The notes: a model not told the origin generated them from the letters alone. 43,855 nucleotides of DNA from Cyclobacteriaceae bacterium (GCA_027533395.1 JAPZUF010000021.1:1-43855); one strand, 5' to 3'; shown: positions 15,003-23,891, numbered from the stretch's first letter. Numbers and translations: made by a program.

Positions 15003-15844
15003 GCTGCTAACTTATTTCTTTGTAAACGCTTAGGTGTGCAACCAAACTTTGCTTTAAAGGTTTGTATAAAATGAGATGGATTTTGAAAACCCACTTCATA
15101 ACCAATTTCTGCAATGCTTTTATTGGTTGCCTCTAAAAGAATTTTAGCTTCTTCTAGTCTTCTATTTAGTAACCAACTTCCAGGTGTGCATTTGTAAATG
15201 TCTTCAAACCTTCTCTTAAAAGTTGAAACACTGCATCCTACTTGTTGTGCTAATTCACTGATAGATACATTTTCTTGAAAATTTTTCTCTAGGACCTCAT
15301 CAAAAATTAATCTGTGCGGAACATAGTAAGGTTGTAAAAATCGATCTAAAATTTCTTTTTTTAAATCCTGACTGACAAGCCAGAAAAACTCAACAATTTT
15401 TGTGCTATGCAAAGATGTGGTAAAATCGTTGGGATAATGTTGGGTATACATCTCCATGCTACGCATGAAAATTTCAAGTTCAATAGTTGGTTTAAGCATA
15501 ATTCGATTTAGACTCACCAGATTTTGTTCTGTACCAGGTTTGTAGTTTATGTTGGCAAAAACCTTTTGGACAAATTCTACTGGCATCTTGATAAACAAAG
15601 CTTGAAAATTTTCATAGCAATGTAGAATCTTTGGAAATCCTATGTGGTTTACTAAAAAGCCACAGCCACTTTCGAGTACTTCAACTTTTCCTCTGGACAG
15701 CATATCAACGCCACCATCTAGAATAAGAAAAATTGCCAATTCGTCAGCTTGTAAGTTGATCTGACAATCATTAAAGGTAGAAAGAATGTTAACACTTAGA
15801 GTTTGGTTGGGGGAGTGGGTTGTTTGATTTTCGACTGCAATCAT
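14999..15844 (-). CDS. AraC-family transcriptional regulator
   Basis: 281 residues with a full two-part layout. The N-terminal part (about 1-175) is cupin-like and probably binds a ligand or mediates dimerisation. The C-terminal part (about 185-281) has two helix-turn-helix units: VSISELAQQVGCSVSTFKRR, then SIAEIGYEVGFQNPSHFIQTF and GCTPKRLQR. It overlaps the downstream small gene by 4 bases. Upstream, a series of direct repeats with helical spacing (15901-15991) may be its own binding region. Confidence 0.92.
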   Translation of the reverse strand: MIAVENQTTHSPNQTLSVNILSTFNDCQINLQADELAIFLILDGGVDMLSRGKVEVLESGCGFLVNHIGFPKILHCYENFQALFIKMPVEFVQKVFANINYKPGTEQNLVSLNRIMLKPTIELEIFMRSMEMYTQHYPNDFTTSLHSTKIVEFFWLVSQDLKKEILDRFLQPYYVPHRLIFDEVLEKNFQENVSISELAQQVGCSVSTFKRRFEDIYKCTPGSWLLNRRLEEAKILLEATNKSIAEIGYEVGFQNPSHFIQTFKAKFGCTPKRLQRNKLAA

Positions 15845-16144
15845 GGTAGTTTATTTTCAACTAAATACGCAGATACGCACCGAAAAGGATAAGAATTTAG
15901 GGTAACAAAAGGTTAGCAAAAGCAGAGAAAAGGTTCAGAAAAAGGTAACAAAAGGTTAACAAAGTATAGAAGTGGAGTAACTTCTGGTAACATTTTATGA
16001 TTTTGTCTTTAGATGATTAAATCCATAGACAATATTCTTTGAATCTTTACTTTGACTATGAAAATGATGGAAAAAATTTCTTAACAATCTTTAGTTGTAA
16101 GTATTTTAAAAAAATATTGTTAAAAGTCCGTCAAAGAGTCAGCA
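15845..16144. other. Gene-free region upstream of the AraC gene, with phased repeats
   Basis: 300 bases between menA's end and the AraC start. No gene is seen. The part at 15901-15991 holds phased direct repeats; the part next to menA is AT-rich without a convincing terminator. Confidence 0.6.
15901..15991. promoter_or_regulatory. Helically phased direct repeats upstream of the AraC gene
   Basis: A 20-base unit GGTAACAAAAGGTTAGCAAA (15901-15920) recurs at 15944-15963 with one change. GGTAAC occurs at 15901, 15944 and 15986, spaced 43 and 42 bases (four helical turns). Related GGTT units start at 15911, 15932 and 15954. The positions fit an array of half-sites on one DNA face, as AraC-type regulators use. 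Confidence 0.5.
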
Positions 16145-17038
16145 TTAACGAAGCAACAAACCAATTCCAAATAGTAAAACAAACAATAAGGTGCTAAGTG
16201 CCATTCTCTTTAGGTAAGGATCAAGGTTATTGGAAGGTAGAATGATAACAGCTTTAGCAATGCCTGCAAACAGAGGAATAGTCACTAAAAAAATCCACTG
16301 TATTAAAAAGTCAAAATAGAGGTATGCATATGATATAGCAGTCATTATAGCCACAATGGTTATCACTAAGTGATAAATGCCGGCATTACTTTTACCCATT
16401 CGAACAGGCAATGAAAATTTTCCTGATGCTTTATCTGATTCTATATCTCTTACATTGTTAATGTTAAGCACACCAACTGCAAATAATCCGGAACTACTGG
16501 CTGGAAGAAAGATTTGCCAATCGATAGTTTTTGTAAACAAATAGTAAGTACCACCCACTCCTACTAAACCAAAAAAGATAAATACAGATACATCGCCAAG
16601 CCCTACATAACCGTAAGGCTTTTTACCAACTGTGTAGGCTATAGCTGCGATAATACAGGCAATGCCTAATCCTAAAAAAAACAAAAAGGTCTGAAGATTA
16701 TCAATTGTAAAATAAAGGAGCGTTATGCCACTGATTAAACTTAAAATAGCAAAAAGGTACAAAGCTTTTCTCATCGCTTGCTTAGTAATCGCTCCGGATT
16801 GAACCATTCTTTTTGGACCCGTTCTGTGTTCGCCATCAATACCACTTATCGCATCTCCATAGTCGTTAGCTAGGTTAGATAATATTTGAAGCAGAACAGT
16901 AGTAAGTATACACAACAAAAAAATGTTCAAGGCAAAATAACCTTTATCCGCGGCTAGAAACGAACCCATTGCAATACAAGAAACAGCTAATGGAAGAGTT
17001 CTTAATCTAAAGGCAGTCAGCCAAGCTTTTATACTCAT
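16145..17038 (-). CDS. menA: 1,4-dihydroxy-2-naphthoate polyprenyltransferase
   Basis: 297 residues, with about eight membrane helices. The UbiA-superfamily Asp-rich motifs are present: NDYGDAISGID (58-68) and NNVRDIESD (194-202). The start KAWLTAFRLRTLPLAVSCI is typical of MenA. The enzyme attaches the isoprenoid tail to DHNA in menaquinone synthesis, the main respiratory quinone of Bacteroidota. It begins 19 bases after the upstream glutathione peroxidase gene, so the three genes probably share a transcript. Confidence 0.93.
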   Translation of the reverse strand: MSIKAWLTAFRLRTLPLAVSCIAMGSFLAADKGYFALNIFLLCILTTVLLQILSNLANDYGDAISGIDGEHRTGPKRMVQSGAITKQAMRKALYLFAILSLISGITLLYFTIDNLQTFLFFLGLGIACIIAAIAYTVGKKPYGYVGLGDVSVFIFFGLVGVGGTYYLFTKTIDWQIFLPASSSGLFAVGVLNINNVRDIESDKASGKFSLPVRMGKSNAGIYHLVITIVAIMTAISYAYLYFDFLIQWIFLVTIPLFAGIAKAVIILPSNNLDPYLKRMALSTLLFVLLFGIGLLLR

Positions 17039-17057
17039 GTAAATGAAAGTAGAATTC

Positions 17058-17585
17058 TTATTTAACTTTTTCTATTTCGTTCACTAATTCTTTTGCAAGC
17101 GGACTTACTTTAGAAGAGTAAAACGAAATACTATCAGCATTTGGAGTAATTAAATATTTACAAAAATTCCAACCCGGCACCTGACCCGTATAAGCTGCTA
17201 ACCATTTATAAAGAGGATGCTTATCTTTTCCTATTACGCTAGTTTTCTCAGCCATTGGAAAAGTTACACCGTAATTTACTTGACAAAAATTTTCAATATC
17301 GCTATTGCTGCCCGGTTCTTGCCATAAAAAATTGTTGGCAGGAAATCCAATGATCACGAGCTTATCACTGTGCTGTTCGTACAACTTTTGCAATTCTTCG
17401 TATTGATAAGTGTATCCGCATTTAGAAGCCGTATTAACGATTAAGATGTTCTTATCTTTTACATCTTTCATCTTAAACTCTTTACCATTCAAAAGTTTAA
17501 ATGAAAAGTCGTAGAGACTTCCTTCTGGTTTCTCAAATCGTTTGTTGCGTGCAAGCTTTTCTTGCAAGAATGAAATCAAGCTCAT
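17058..17585 (-). CDS. Glutathione peroxidase-family thiol peroxidase (cytoplasmic)
   Basis: 175 residues. It has the Gpx motifs NTASKCGYT (peroxidatic Cys56), FPANNFLWQEPG (Gln89) and WNFCKYL (Trp139). Cys101 (FCQVNYGVTF) matches the resolving Cys of two-Cys, thioredoxin-dependent members, so thioredoxin is the likelier reductant. The usual GGQEPG is changed to LWQEPG. There is no signal peptide. The start overlaps the upstream paralogue's stop (ATGA). Confidence 0.92.
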   Translation of the reverse strand: MSLISFLQEKLARNKRFEKPEGSLYDFSFKLLNGKEFKMKDVKDKNILIVNTASKCGYTYQYEELQKLYEQHSDKLVIIGFPANNFLWQEPGSNSDIENFCQVNYGVTFPMAEKTSVIGKDKHPLYKWLAAYTGQVPGWNFCKYLITPNADSISFYSSKVSPLAKELVNEIEKVK

Positions 17586-18073
17586 TGCAAGTCTTCAAGT
17601 ATTTCTAGCGGATTGGTGCCTGAACCATAGAATTTTATAGTACCATCTGCTTTCACTAGATATTTGCAGAAATTCCAAGTGGGTTCTTTTCCTGTTTTTG
17701 ATTTTAAATATTGATACAAAGGATGTTGGTCAGAACCTTTTACAGAAATCTTCTCAAACATTTGGAAGGTAACACCATAATTTGCTTTACAAAAATCAGC
17801 AATTTGGGCATTAGTGCCTGGCTCTTGTCCACCGAAGTTATTGGCCGGAAAGCCTAGGATAGTGATTTTATCTCCATATTGTTGGTGTAAACTTTGCAAA
17901 TCTTCGTATTGTGGCGTATAGCCGCAACGTGATGCTGTGTTAACAATCAATAAATTTTTGCCCTTGTATTTTTTAAACTCAACCGGAGTGCCATCAAGGC
18001 CATTGAGTGTAAAATCGTAAATGCTGCTTGTATTCGCAAATGCCATCATAAGAATCAATAGAGTTGTTTTCAT
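17582..18073 (-). CDS. Glutathione peroxidase-family thiol peroxidase (probably exported)
   Basis: 163 residues. The first 16 or so (MKTTLLILMMAFANTSS) are hydrophobic and look like a signal peptide, in contrast to the next paralogue. Catalytic motifs are NTASRCGYT (Cys50), FPANNFGGQEPG (Gln83) and WNFCKYL (Trp133), with a candidate resolving Cys95. It overlaps the following gene by 4 bases. The pair suggests a tandem duplication whose products work on two sides of the membrane; export is predicted, not certain. Confidence 0.9.
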   Translation of the reverse strand: MKTTLLILMMAFANTSSIYDFTLNGLDGTPVEFKKYKGKNLLIVNTASRCGYTPQYEDLQSLHQQYGDKITILGFPANNFGGQEPGTNAQIADFCKANYGVTFQMFEKISVKGSDQHPLYQYLKSKTGKEPTWNFCKYLVKADGTIKFYGSGTNPLEILEDLQ

Positions 18074-18118
18074 TTTTTAATGGATTATTAGTGATAACAA
18101 ATGAATTATCAAAAAGTT

Positions 18119-18877
18119 TTAATCAGTTAGTAAGGATTTAAGTTTTTGACCATCCTTCAATGCTTCTTCGTAGGCTTCAATTCCGGTTTCTAAATAAGAT
18201 GCAATTAGCAAGAGATTGTTTTTTGTTTCTTCCTTTTCCAAAACAACTTTATTTGTAATTCTTTTTAAAGTGTAATTACAGTAAGGACTAAAATAAGCAT
18301 TCATGCTTTGTGAGAATTCGTTGTAATTATCTTCGAATCGGACTAAGGTTTGATAACGGTGGTAATATACTTCTGCTGCACGCTGAAAGGCAATGCTGCT
18401 GTTAGCAAATGTTTCGCCAGCCTGAAAGGCCTGAAAAGCTCCGCTATTTCCATTAAACTGATCTATGGATAATGCAGAAACTATCACACTGGCTAGTGAA
18501 TCATTTAAGGCAGAACCAGATGCAAATTGCTGCACAAATTGGATAACAGTTTCATAATCTTTACGGATGTTGTCACCATTTTTCTTAATCTCTTCTAAAT
18601 CCTTATTTAAGTCTGCTAAGATTAGTTGTTTATAATCTTCTTCACGTTTGATTTCTTGGTATTTTTCAATGCTTTGCCAAACACCTAAAGCTAAAACAAG
18701 CGCAATGAAAACTACTAGTAAATCCAATCCTTTGTTCTGCAAAGTTCGCTTTAAACTTTTTGGTTGTCGATTGTGATTAAAACGGTTAAACCTTCTTTTA
18801 TTCGCGTTTGCGTTTTGATTCTGGTTTTCCTTTTTATCCTGATTTCTATTTTGATTTTGTTGCTGAGGGTTTTTCAT
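18119..18877 (-). CDS. Single-pass membrane protein with Asn/Gln-rich N-terminus
   Basis: 252 residues. The first 45 are low-complexity Asn, Gln, Lys and Arg, followed by one membrane helix (about 53-70, LDLLVVFIALVLALGVW) and a long, mainly helical domain with coiled-coil character just after the membrane. The layout resembles DUF6090-type Bacteroidota membrane proteins, but I cannot claim membership. Positive charge before the helix predicts a cytoplasmic N-terminus and periplasmic C-domain. It starts 9 bases after the argS stop, so it is co-transcribed with argS. Confidence 0.75.
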   Translation of the reverse strand: MKNPQQQNQNRNQDKKENQNQNANANKRRFNRFNHNRQPKSLKRTLQNKGLDLLVVFIALVLALGVWQSIEKYQEIKREEDYKQLILADLNKDLEEIKKNGDNIRKDYETVIQFVQQFASGSALNDSLASVIVSALSIDQFNGNSGAFQAFQAGETFANSSIAFQRAAEVYYHRYQTLVRFEDNYNEFSQSMNAYFSPYCNYTLKRITNKVVLEKEETKNNLLLIASYLETGIEAYEEALKDGQKLKSLLTD

Positions 18878-18886
18878 AAGATTGAA

Positions 18887-20674
18887 TTACATGCGTTCTG
18901 GAACTTGAATACCTAATATATGCATTGATTTTTTGATAACGTGTGCCACCAATTTCGATAAACCAATTCTTAATTGAAGTTTGGCAGGATCAGTTTCCTG
19001 AAAAATGGAAATGGTTTGGTAAAACTGGTTGTAAGTTTTAGCTACTTCATACACATAATTAGCAATGATAGCCGGAGAATAATCTTTAGCGGCTTCTGCT
19101 AACTTATTTTCAAAGTTTGATAAAACAAAAATTAACGTTTTCTCTATAGGTTCTAATTGTGTCACTTCACCTATTTTGGTTGTGTTTATTTCGATACCTA
19201 ATTGATTGGCCTTGCGTAAAATTGCCTGGATGCGTGCGTGTGTATATTGTATAAACGGTCCGGTGAATCCTTGCAGTTGAATAGATTCATTCGGATCGAA
19301 TAACATGCGTTTTTTCGGGTCTACTTTCAACAAGAAAAACTTGAGTGCGCCTAAACCAATCATTTGAAACAATTGCTCGGCTTCTTCTTGGGATAATTCA
19401 TCTGTTTTTCCTAACTCTAAAGTTTGTGTTTTGGCTTCTGCTACCATTTCGGCAATCAAATCATCTGCATCTACTACGGTTCCTTCTCGTGATTTCATTT
19501 TACCGGTTGGTAAATCGACCATACCATACGATAAATGATAACATTGCTTAGCCCAAGCATACCCTAACTTTTGTAAAATCAGAAACAACACTTTAAAGTG
19601 ATATTCTTGTTCGTTACCTACGGTATAAACTTGTCCTTCGATATTTGGGAAATCATGAAAGCGAAGAATAGCTGTTCCAATGTCTTGCGTCATGTATACA
19701 GATGTACCATCTGAACGAAGCAAAACTTTTTGATCTAATCCATCCGATGTTAAATCTACCCAAACGGAGCCATCTTCTTTTTTAAAGAAAACACCTTTTT
19801 CTAATCCTGTAATAACTTGTTCTTTTCCTAATAGAAACGTGTTGGATTCGTAATATAACTTATCAAAATCCACACCCATTTTTTTATACGTTTCATCGAA
19901 GCCTGCGTATACCCAACTGTTCATGGTTTTCCATAACTGTAATGTGTCAGGGTCGCGGTACTCCCATTTGCGCAGCATATCAATGGCCTCGCGCATGATG
20001 GGTGTTTGTTTCTGTGCTTCTTCTTCTGTTAATCCTTTACTGATTAACGCTTGCATTTCGGTTTTGTGTTGCTTATCAAAAACAACGTAATATTTACCAA
20101 CTAAATGGTCTCCTTTTATGCCGGATGTTTTTGGTGTTTCTCCATTGCCATACAATTTCCATGCGGCCATTGATTTGCATATGTGAATACCTCTGTCGTT
20201 GATGATTTGTACTTTATGGACTTTGTATCCGTTGGCTTTATAAATTTCGGCAACACTCCATCCTAAAAAATTATTACGCAAGTGCCCAAGGTGCAAAGGT
20301 TTGTTGGTATTGGGTGAGGAATATTCAATCATGATTTCCTTACCGTTTTTAGGCAATTGTCCGTAATGGGTTTTACTTGCTAGTTGCTGTAAAACTTGTA
20401 GCCAAGCGTTATCTTTTAAAATCAGATTTAAAAATCCTTTTACGACATTAAATCCGGCAACTATACTATTTTGTTGAACTAACGCTTCACCTATAAGTTT
20501 AGCAGTATCTTCGGGATTTTTACCGGAGATTTTTGTTAAACTAAAGCAAACTAAAGTGTGCGATCCCTCAAATTCCGGATTGGTAGGTTGAATTTGTAGT
20601 TGTTCTGCCTGCTTGCCAAAAAGATTTTGCAATTGTTGTTGAATGGCTTCGCGCAGGGTTAAATCAATATTCAT
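18887..20674 (-). CDS. argS: Arginyl-tRNA synthetase
   Basis: 595 residues, close to the bacterial class I ArgRS length. The N-terminal add-1 domain (about 1-110) precedes the HIGH signature in SSPNTNKPLHLGHLRNN (128-131). The KMSKS equivalent is GKMKSREGT (392-398). The C-terminal DALR anticodon-binding domain ends in HILGIQVPERM. It charges tRNA-Arg. No promoter box is obvious; a terminator for the upstream gene lies at 20690-20713. Confidence 0.97.
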   Translation of the reverse strand: MNIDLTLREAIQQQLQNLFGKQAEQLQIQPTNPEFEGSHTLVCFSLTKISGKNPEDTAKLIGEALVQQNSIVAGFNVVKGFLNLILKDNAWLQVLQQLASKTHYGQLPKNGKEIMIEYSSPNTNKPLHLGHLRNNFLGWSVAEIYKANGYKVHKVQIINDRGIHICKSMAAWKLYGNGETPKTSGIKGDHLVGKYYVVFDKQHKTEMQALISKGLTEEEAQKQTPIMREAIDMLRKWEYRDPDTLQLWKTMNSWVYAGFDETYKKMGVDFDKLYYESNTFLLGKEQVITGLEKGVFFKKEDGSVWVDLTSDGLDQKVLLRSDGTSVYMTQDIGTAILRFHDFPNIEGQVYTVGNEQEYHFKVLFLILQKLGYAWAKQCYHLSYGMVDLPTGKMKSREGTVVDADDLIAEMVAEAKTQTLELGKTDELSQEEAEQLFQMIGLGALKFFLLKVDPKKRMLFDPNESIQLQGFTGPFIQYTHARIQAILRKANQLGIEINTTKIGEVTQLEPIEKTLIFVLSNFENKLAEAAKDYSPAIIANYVYEVAKTYNQFYQTISIFQETDPAKLQLRIGLSKLVAHVIKKSMHILGIQVPERM

Positions 20675-20689
20675 CAGTAGAAAATTTAT

Positions 20690-20713
20690 AAAGCCGACTA
20701 AAAAGCCGGCTTT
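20690..20713 (-). terminator. Terminator between the deoxyhypusine-synthase-like gene and argS
   Basis: Stem AAAGCCG (20690-20696) with CGGCTTT (20707-20713), loop of 10 bases, closely downstream of the stop at 20718. On the minus strand it runs into ATAAATTTTC, so the U-tract is weak. Partial read-through into argS is possible. Confidence 0.65.
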
Positions 20714-20717
20714 AACA

Positions 20718-21695
20718 TTACATATCTAAAATGTAGGCGAAGATGAGCGGTGCCACAATGGTTGCATCACTCTCTATAATGTATTTGGGTGTATCAATAC
20801 TCAATTTTCCCCAGGTAATTTTTTCGTTGGGCACTGCGCCAGAATAAGAACCATAACTGGTTGTGCTATCGCTAATCTGGCAGAAATAACTCCAGAACGG
20901 AACGCCATCTCTTTCTAAATCCTGGTGCAACATGGGTACAACACAAATAGGAAAATCACCTGCAATACCACCACCAATTTGGAAGAAACCAATCCCATCG
21001 TTACCTGCATTTTGCGTGTACCAATCTGCAAGCCATACCATGTATTCTATACCTGATTTCATGGTAGATGCTTTGAGTTCGCCTGTTAAGCAGTAGGAGG
21101 CAAAAATATTACCCATGGTTGAATCTTCCCAACCCGGCACAACCATTGGTAAGTTGCGCTCTGCGGCAGCAATCATCCACGAATTTTTAGGATCGATTTC
21201 GTAATACTGTTTTAAGTCGCCACTGTTAAGCATGCGAAACATAAACTCGTGCGGAAATAATCTTTCGCCTTTATCTTCTGCATCTTTCCATACTTTGAAC
21301 AAGTGCGCTTGCAACCTGCGGAAGGCTTCTTCTTCTGGAATACAAGTATCAGTAACTCTATTTAAATGATTTTGTAATAAATCCCACTCTTGCTCGGGGG
21401 TTAAATCTCTATAGTTGGGTATGCGTCTGTAATGCGAGTGCGCAACCAGGTTCATAATATCTTCTTCCAAATTGGCACCTGTGCAAGAGATGATATGCAC
21501 TTTATTTTGGCGGATCATTTCTGCGAAACTGATGCCTAACTCACCGGTACTCATGGCCCCGGCTAAGGTCACCATCATTTTTTTTCCTTCTGATAAGTGT
21601 TTTTTATATCCTTTGGCTGCATCAACAAGGGCAGCTGCGTTAAAATGAAGAAAATTTTTCTCTAAAAAAGCAGAAATAGGTCTATTCTGGCTCAT
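20718..21695 (-). CDS. Deoxyhypusine synthase-family protein
   Basis: 325 residues. The family signatures are clear: MMVTLAGAMSTGELGISFAEMI, ISCTGANLEED, FFQIGGGIAGDFPICVVPM, and the catalytic-lysine motif EKITWGKLSID (Lys297), equivalent to the active Lys of eukaryotic DHS. Bacteria lack hypusine-modified eIF5A, and bacterial homologues are thought to make homospermidine or related polyamines by the same aminobutyl transfer. The precise product cannot be told. The gene is flanked by terminators on both sides and so stands alone. Confidence 0.88.
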   Translation of the reverse strand: MSQNRPISAFLEKNFLHFNAAALVDAAKGYKKHLSEGKKMMVTLAGAMSTGELGISFAEMIRQNKVHIISCTGANLEEDIMNLVAHSHYRRIPNYRDLTPEQEWDLLQNHLNRVTDTCIPEEEAFRRLQAHLFKVWKDAEDKGERLFPHEFMFRMLNSGDLKQYYEIDPKNSWMIAAAERNLPMVVPGWEDSTMGNIFASYCLTGELKASTMKSGIEYMVWLADWYTQNAGNDGIGFFQIGGGIAGDFPICVVPMLHQDLERDGVPFWSYFCQISDSTTSYGSYSGAVPNEKITWGKLSIDTPKYIIESDATIVAPLIFAYILDM

Positions 21696-21787
21696 GTTTC
21701 CGAATGTTTAATGAATTAGGATGCGAAAATACAACATTAGCAGGTATTTACATGGTGTAATTTCAATGCCTTAGATCTTAGTAAAAC

Positions 21788-21818
21788 AAAAAAGGCTACC
21801 TATTGGCAGCCTTTTTTT
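21788..21818 (-). terminator. Terminator after the LPP20-type lipoprotein gene
   Basis: Stem AAAAGGCT and AGCCTTTT extended by CC/GG after one mismatch, loop TATT, with T-runs on both strands. On the minus strand it ends the transcript of 21834-22400. Confidence 0.85.
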
Positions 21819-21833
21819 ATGATGTGGGTTGAT

Positions 21834-22400
21834 TTAGTTACCACCCATTTTAGACATCTCTTTCTCGAAAGTTTCTTTAAACTTTTCGTAGTCGTAGTCG
21901 ATACGAAGACGCTCGTCTTTAGAAAGTTTTTCGTTGTAAGCCGACACAAGATCAGCAGCCGATAATTCTAAAGCGATATAGGTTTTGTATGTTCCTTGTT
22001 CGGTGCGCATTAATTTTTCGCAGATTGTACGAACACCTGTTAATTGTTGTTCTACCACTTCACGATTTAATTGTTCGTAACGTTCTTCCACTTCTTCGCG
22101 GTTATTCATTTCGCGTGAGTTCAGGTAGTTATCTGTAACAGCTTTAACAGTTGTGGAAATAGATGCTGCTAACTCAGCACGTGCGTTTGATAATGCTTTT
22201 TTCTTTGATGCTACTTGGTCTGAGCTTTCGCCAATTGAGTTAGCACGAAATACTTTGTTAGTAGTAAAATATTCTGAGCCTGAGCAAGGCACAACAACTT
22301 CAACTTCGCCTTTAGGCGCAGCAGCTTCTTTCTTGCCTTTGCAACCCACGGCAAACGCAGCTGCGGCTAAAACTAGGAGGGAATACGTTAACTTTTTCAT
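21834..22400 (-). CDS. LPP20-like lipoprotein
   Basis: 188 residues. The signal ends in the lipobox AVGC (Cys20). The core KALSNARAELAASISTTVKA matches the LPP20 family pattern (repeated Ala-rich helix followed by a beta region). LPP20 proteins are envelope lipoproteins without a proven activity. The larger LPP20-type gene lies 77 bases upstream in the same direction, so they may be co-transcribed, and their N-terminal domains look like paralogues. Confidence 0.8.
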   Translation of the reverse strand: MKKLTYSLLVLAAAAFAVGCKGKKEAAAPKGEVEVVVPCSGSEYFTTNKVFRANSIGESSDQVASKKKALSNARAELAASISTTVKAVTDNYLNSREMNNREEVEERYEQLNREVVEQQLTGVRTICEKLMRTEQGTYKTYIALELSAADLVSAYNEKLSKDERLRIDYDYEKFKETFEKEMSKMGGN

Positions 22401-22477
22401 AATTGGTTTATTTTAATTCAAGTTATACAAATCTGATACCAAAGTATCGAAATCTTTATAGGGTTTAATTTTAAAAC

Positions 22478-23842
22478 TTATTGCAATATAGTATTTAGTA
22501 ATTCACTGAATCTTTCTTTTTCCAAAGTCTCCAAACTGCGATTGTAAGCATCTTGGCTAGATCTCTCAAAATCTAAACCATACCCTTTAATGCGATCGAG
22601 GGTGGTAGAATAAATTATTTTATCTTCTTTGGCTAAGGCCACTTTAATTAATCCGGTTAAATACGTAATGTGTATACTTCCGTTTACCGATCCTCTCTCA
22701 GTATCGGCATTTATGTCTAATACGAGATCTGCTTGTTTTAAGTTTGATGTAAATTCAAAGCCGGAATTGGCTAAAAGGTTTTTAAGCTTATTGGTTATCT
22801 GGAAATTGTTTTTATTGCTACCCAAACTTCTCTCATCCATCTTCAAATAAACAACCGGGCGTTGTACTTTCATAACTACAACAGCAGAAGGTACTTTAAA
22901 TGTTTTAGCAATCAAAGAATACACTTGCGAGGAGGCCGTTCCGCTTAGAGCATCTACATTGATTTTTACACCTACTTTTTGTTCTAAATCGCGTGAATCA
23001 ATTTTAGTGATTAATATTTTCGCCTGTCCATTCTCATTGGTCTTATAATCAGGAAAAACTACACCTGCTCCTTTTTCAAAGGCAGCAGAGAGCGGAACAT
23101 CTTTCGCAGCTGCATTGGTATCTTTGAATTGTGCGCTCGCCATTACACTGTGTGCATCTTGCGCTACTCTTCTGTTAACTGAAATTTCTGAAGGATTTAC
23201 AGATACATTTATTTTATCAAGCAATGTTTGGATTTTAGCATAGGTTTCATTAACCAGCAAAATTTCATTACCATCAACTTTAGCTCTAACGGGCTCGGCT
23301 AAATATTTTTCTACAGAGCGTAAAGCCTGAAAGTAAAAGCCAATAGCTTGTAATTTTTCGTTGTTGCTTTCTGAAGCAATGCCTTTCTTGAAATAATCGG
23401 TTGCTAGAAGTGTAGCATTTCTTTTTTGCTCTTCTTTGATTTGTCTGTAACGTGCAATCGAAAGTCTGTAGTAAATCCAATAGTTGTTTTCATCTTCCCA
23501 AGCATCTACTGTTTCAAATTCTTCAATTTCATCAGCAGCTGTTGTTTTGATAATTTGTTCATAGCGTTCGCTGAATTCTTTGTTTACATCCAACTGACTT
23601 AGAACTGAAGTACTGGAAACTGTTACTTTAATTTCAGAAACTAAATCGTCCAGTGCACTCTTTTTGGCTGCCTGAATGTAGTTGTTAGAACCATCTTTCG
23701 TGCTGTGCCCTATGCCTGTGTAATATCCATCCTGATAAGGTTTGGTGCTTAACCAAGCCGGTTTGGGTGGGTTTTTAGTGCTAGGTTTAGACGAACCACA
23801 TGCAAACAAAACAAGAATTAAAAGCCAATAAAAATACCTCAC
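22478..23842 (-). CDS. Large LPP20-type lipoprotein
   Basis: 454 residues. The lipobox is LFAC (Cys15). Residues about 25-140 form an LPP20-like domain: PAWLSTKPYQDGYYTGIGHS, then YIQAAKKSALDDLVSEIKVT. The middle (about 140-215) is helical and the C-terminal half has alternating strands, including SGFEFTSNLKQADLVLDINAD, a pattern seen in outer-membrane assembly or LPS-related lipoproteins. Function is unknown. It is divergent from the lipoprotein at 23947, sharing the control region 23892-23928. Confidence 0.78.
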   Translation of the reverse strand: MRYFYWLLILVLFACGSSKPSTKNPPKPAWLSTKPYQDGYYTGIGHSTKDGSNNYIQAAKKSALDDLVSEIKVTVSSTSVLSQLDVNKEFSERYEQIIKTTAADEIEEFETVDAWEDENNYWIYYRLSIARYRQIKEEQKRNATLLATDYFKKGIASESNNEKLQAIGFYFQALRSVEKYLAEPVRAKVDGNEILLVNETYAKIQTLLDKINVSVNPSEISVNRRVAQDAHSVMASAQFKDTNAAAKDVPLSAAFEKGAGVVFPDYKTNENGQAKILITKIDSRDLEQKVGVKINVDALSGTASSQVYSLIAKTFKVPSAVVVMKVQRPVVYLKMDERSLGSNKNNFQITNKLKNLLANSGFEFTSNLKQADLVLDINADTERGSVNGSIHITYLTGLIKVALAKEDKIIYSTTLDRIKGYGLDFERSSQDAYNRSLETLEKERFSELLNTILQ

Positions 23843-23891
23843 AGGAAAACAATTTAAGTGTTTATACCATTTCTCATGCCAAATACGTTAA

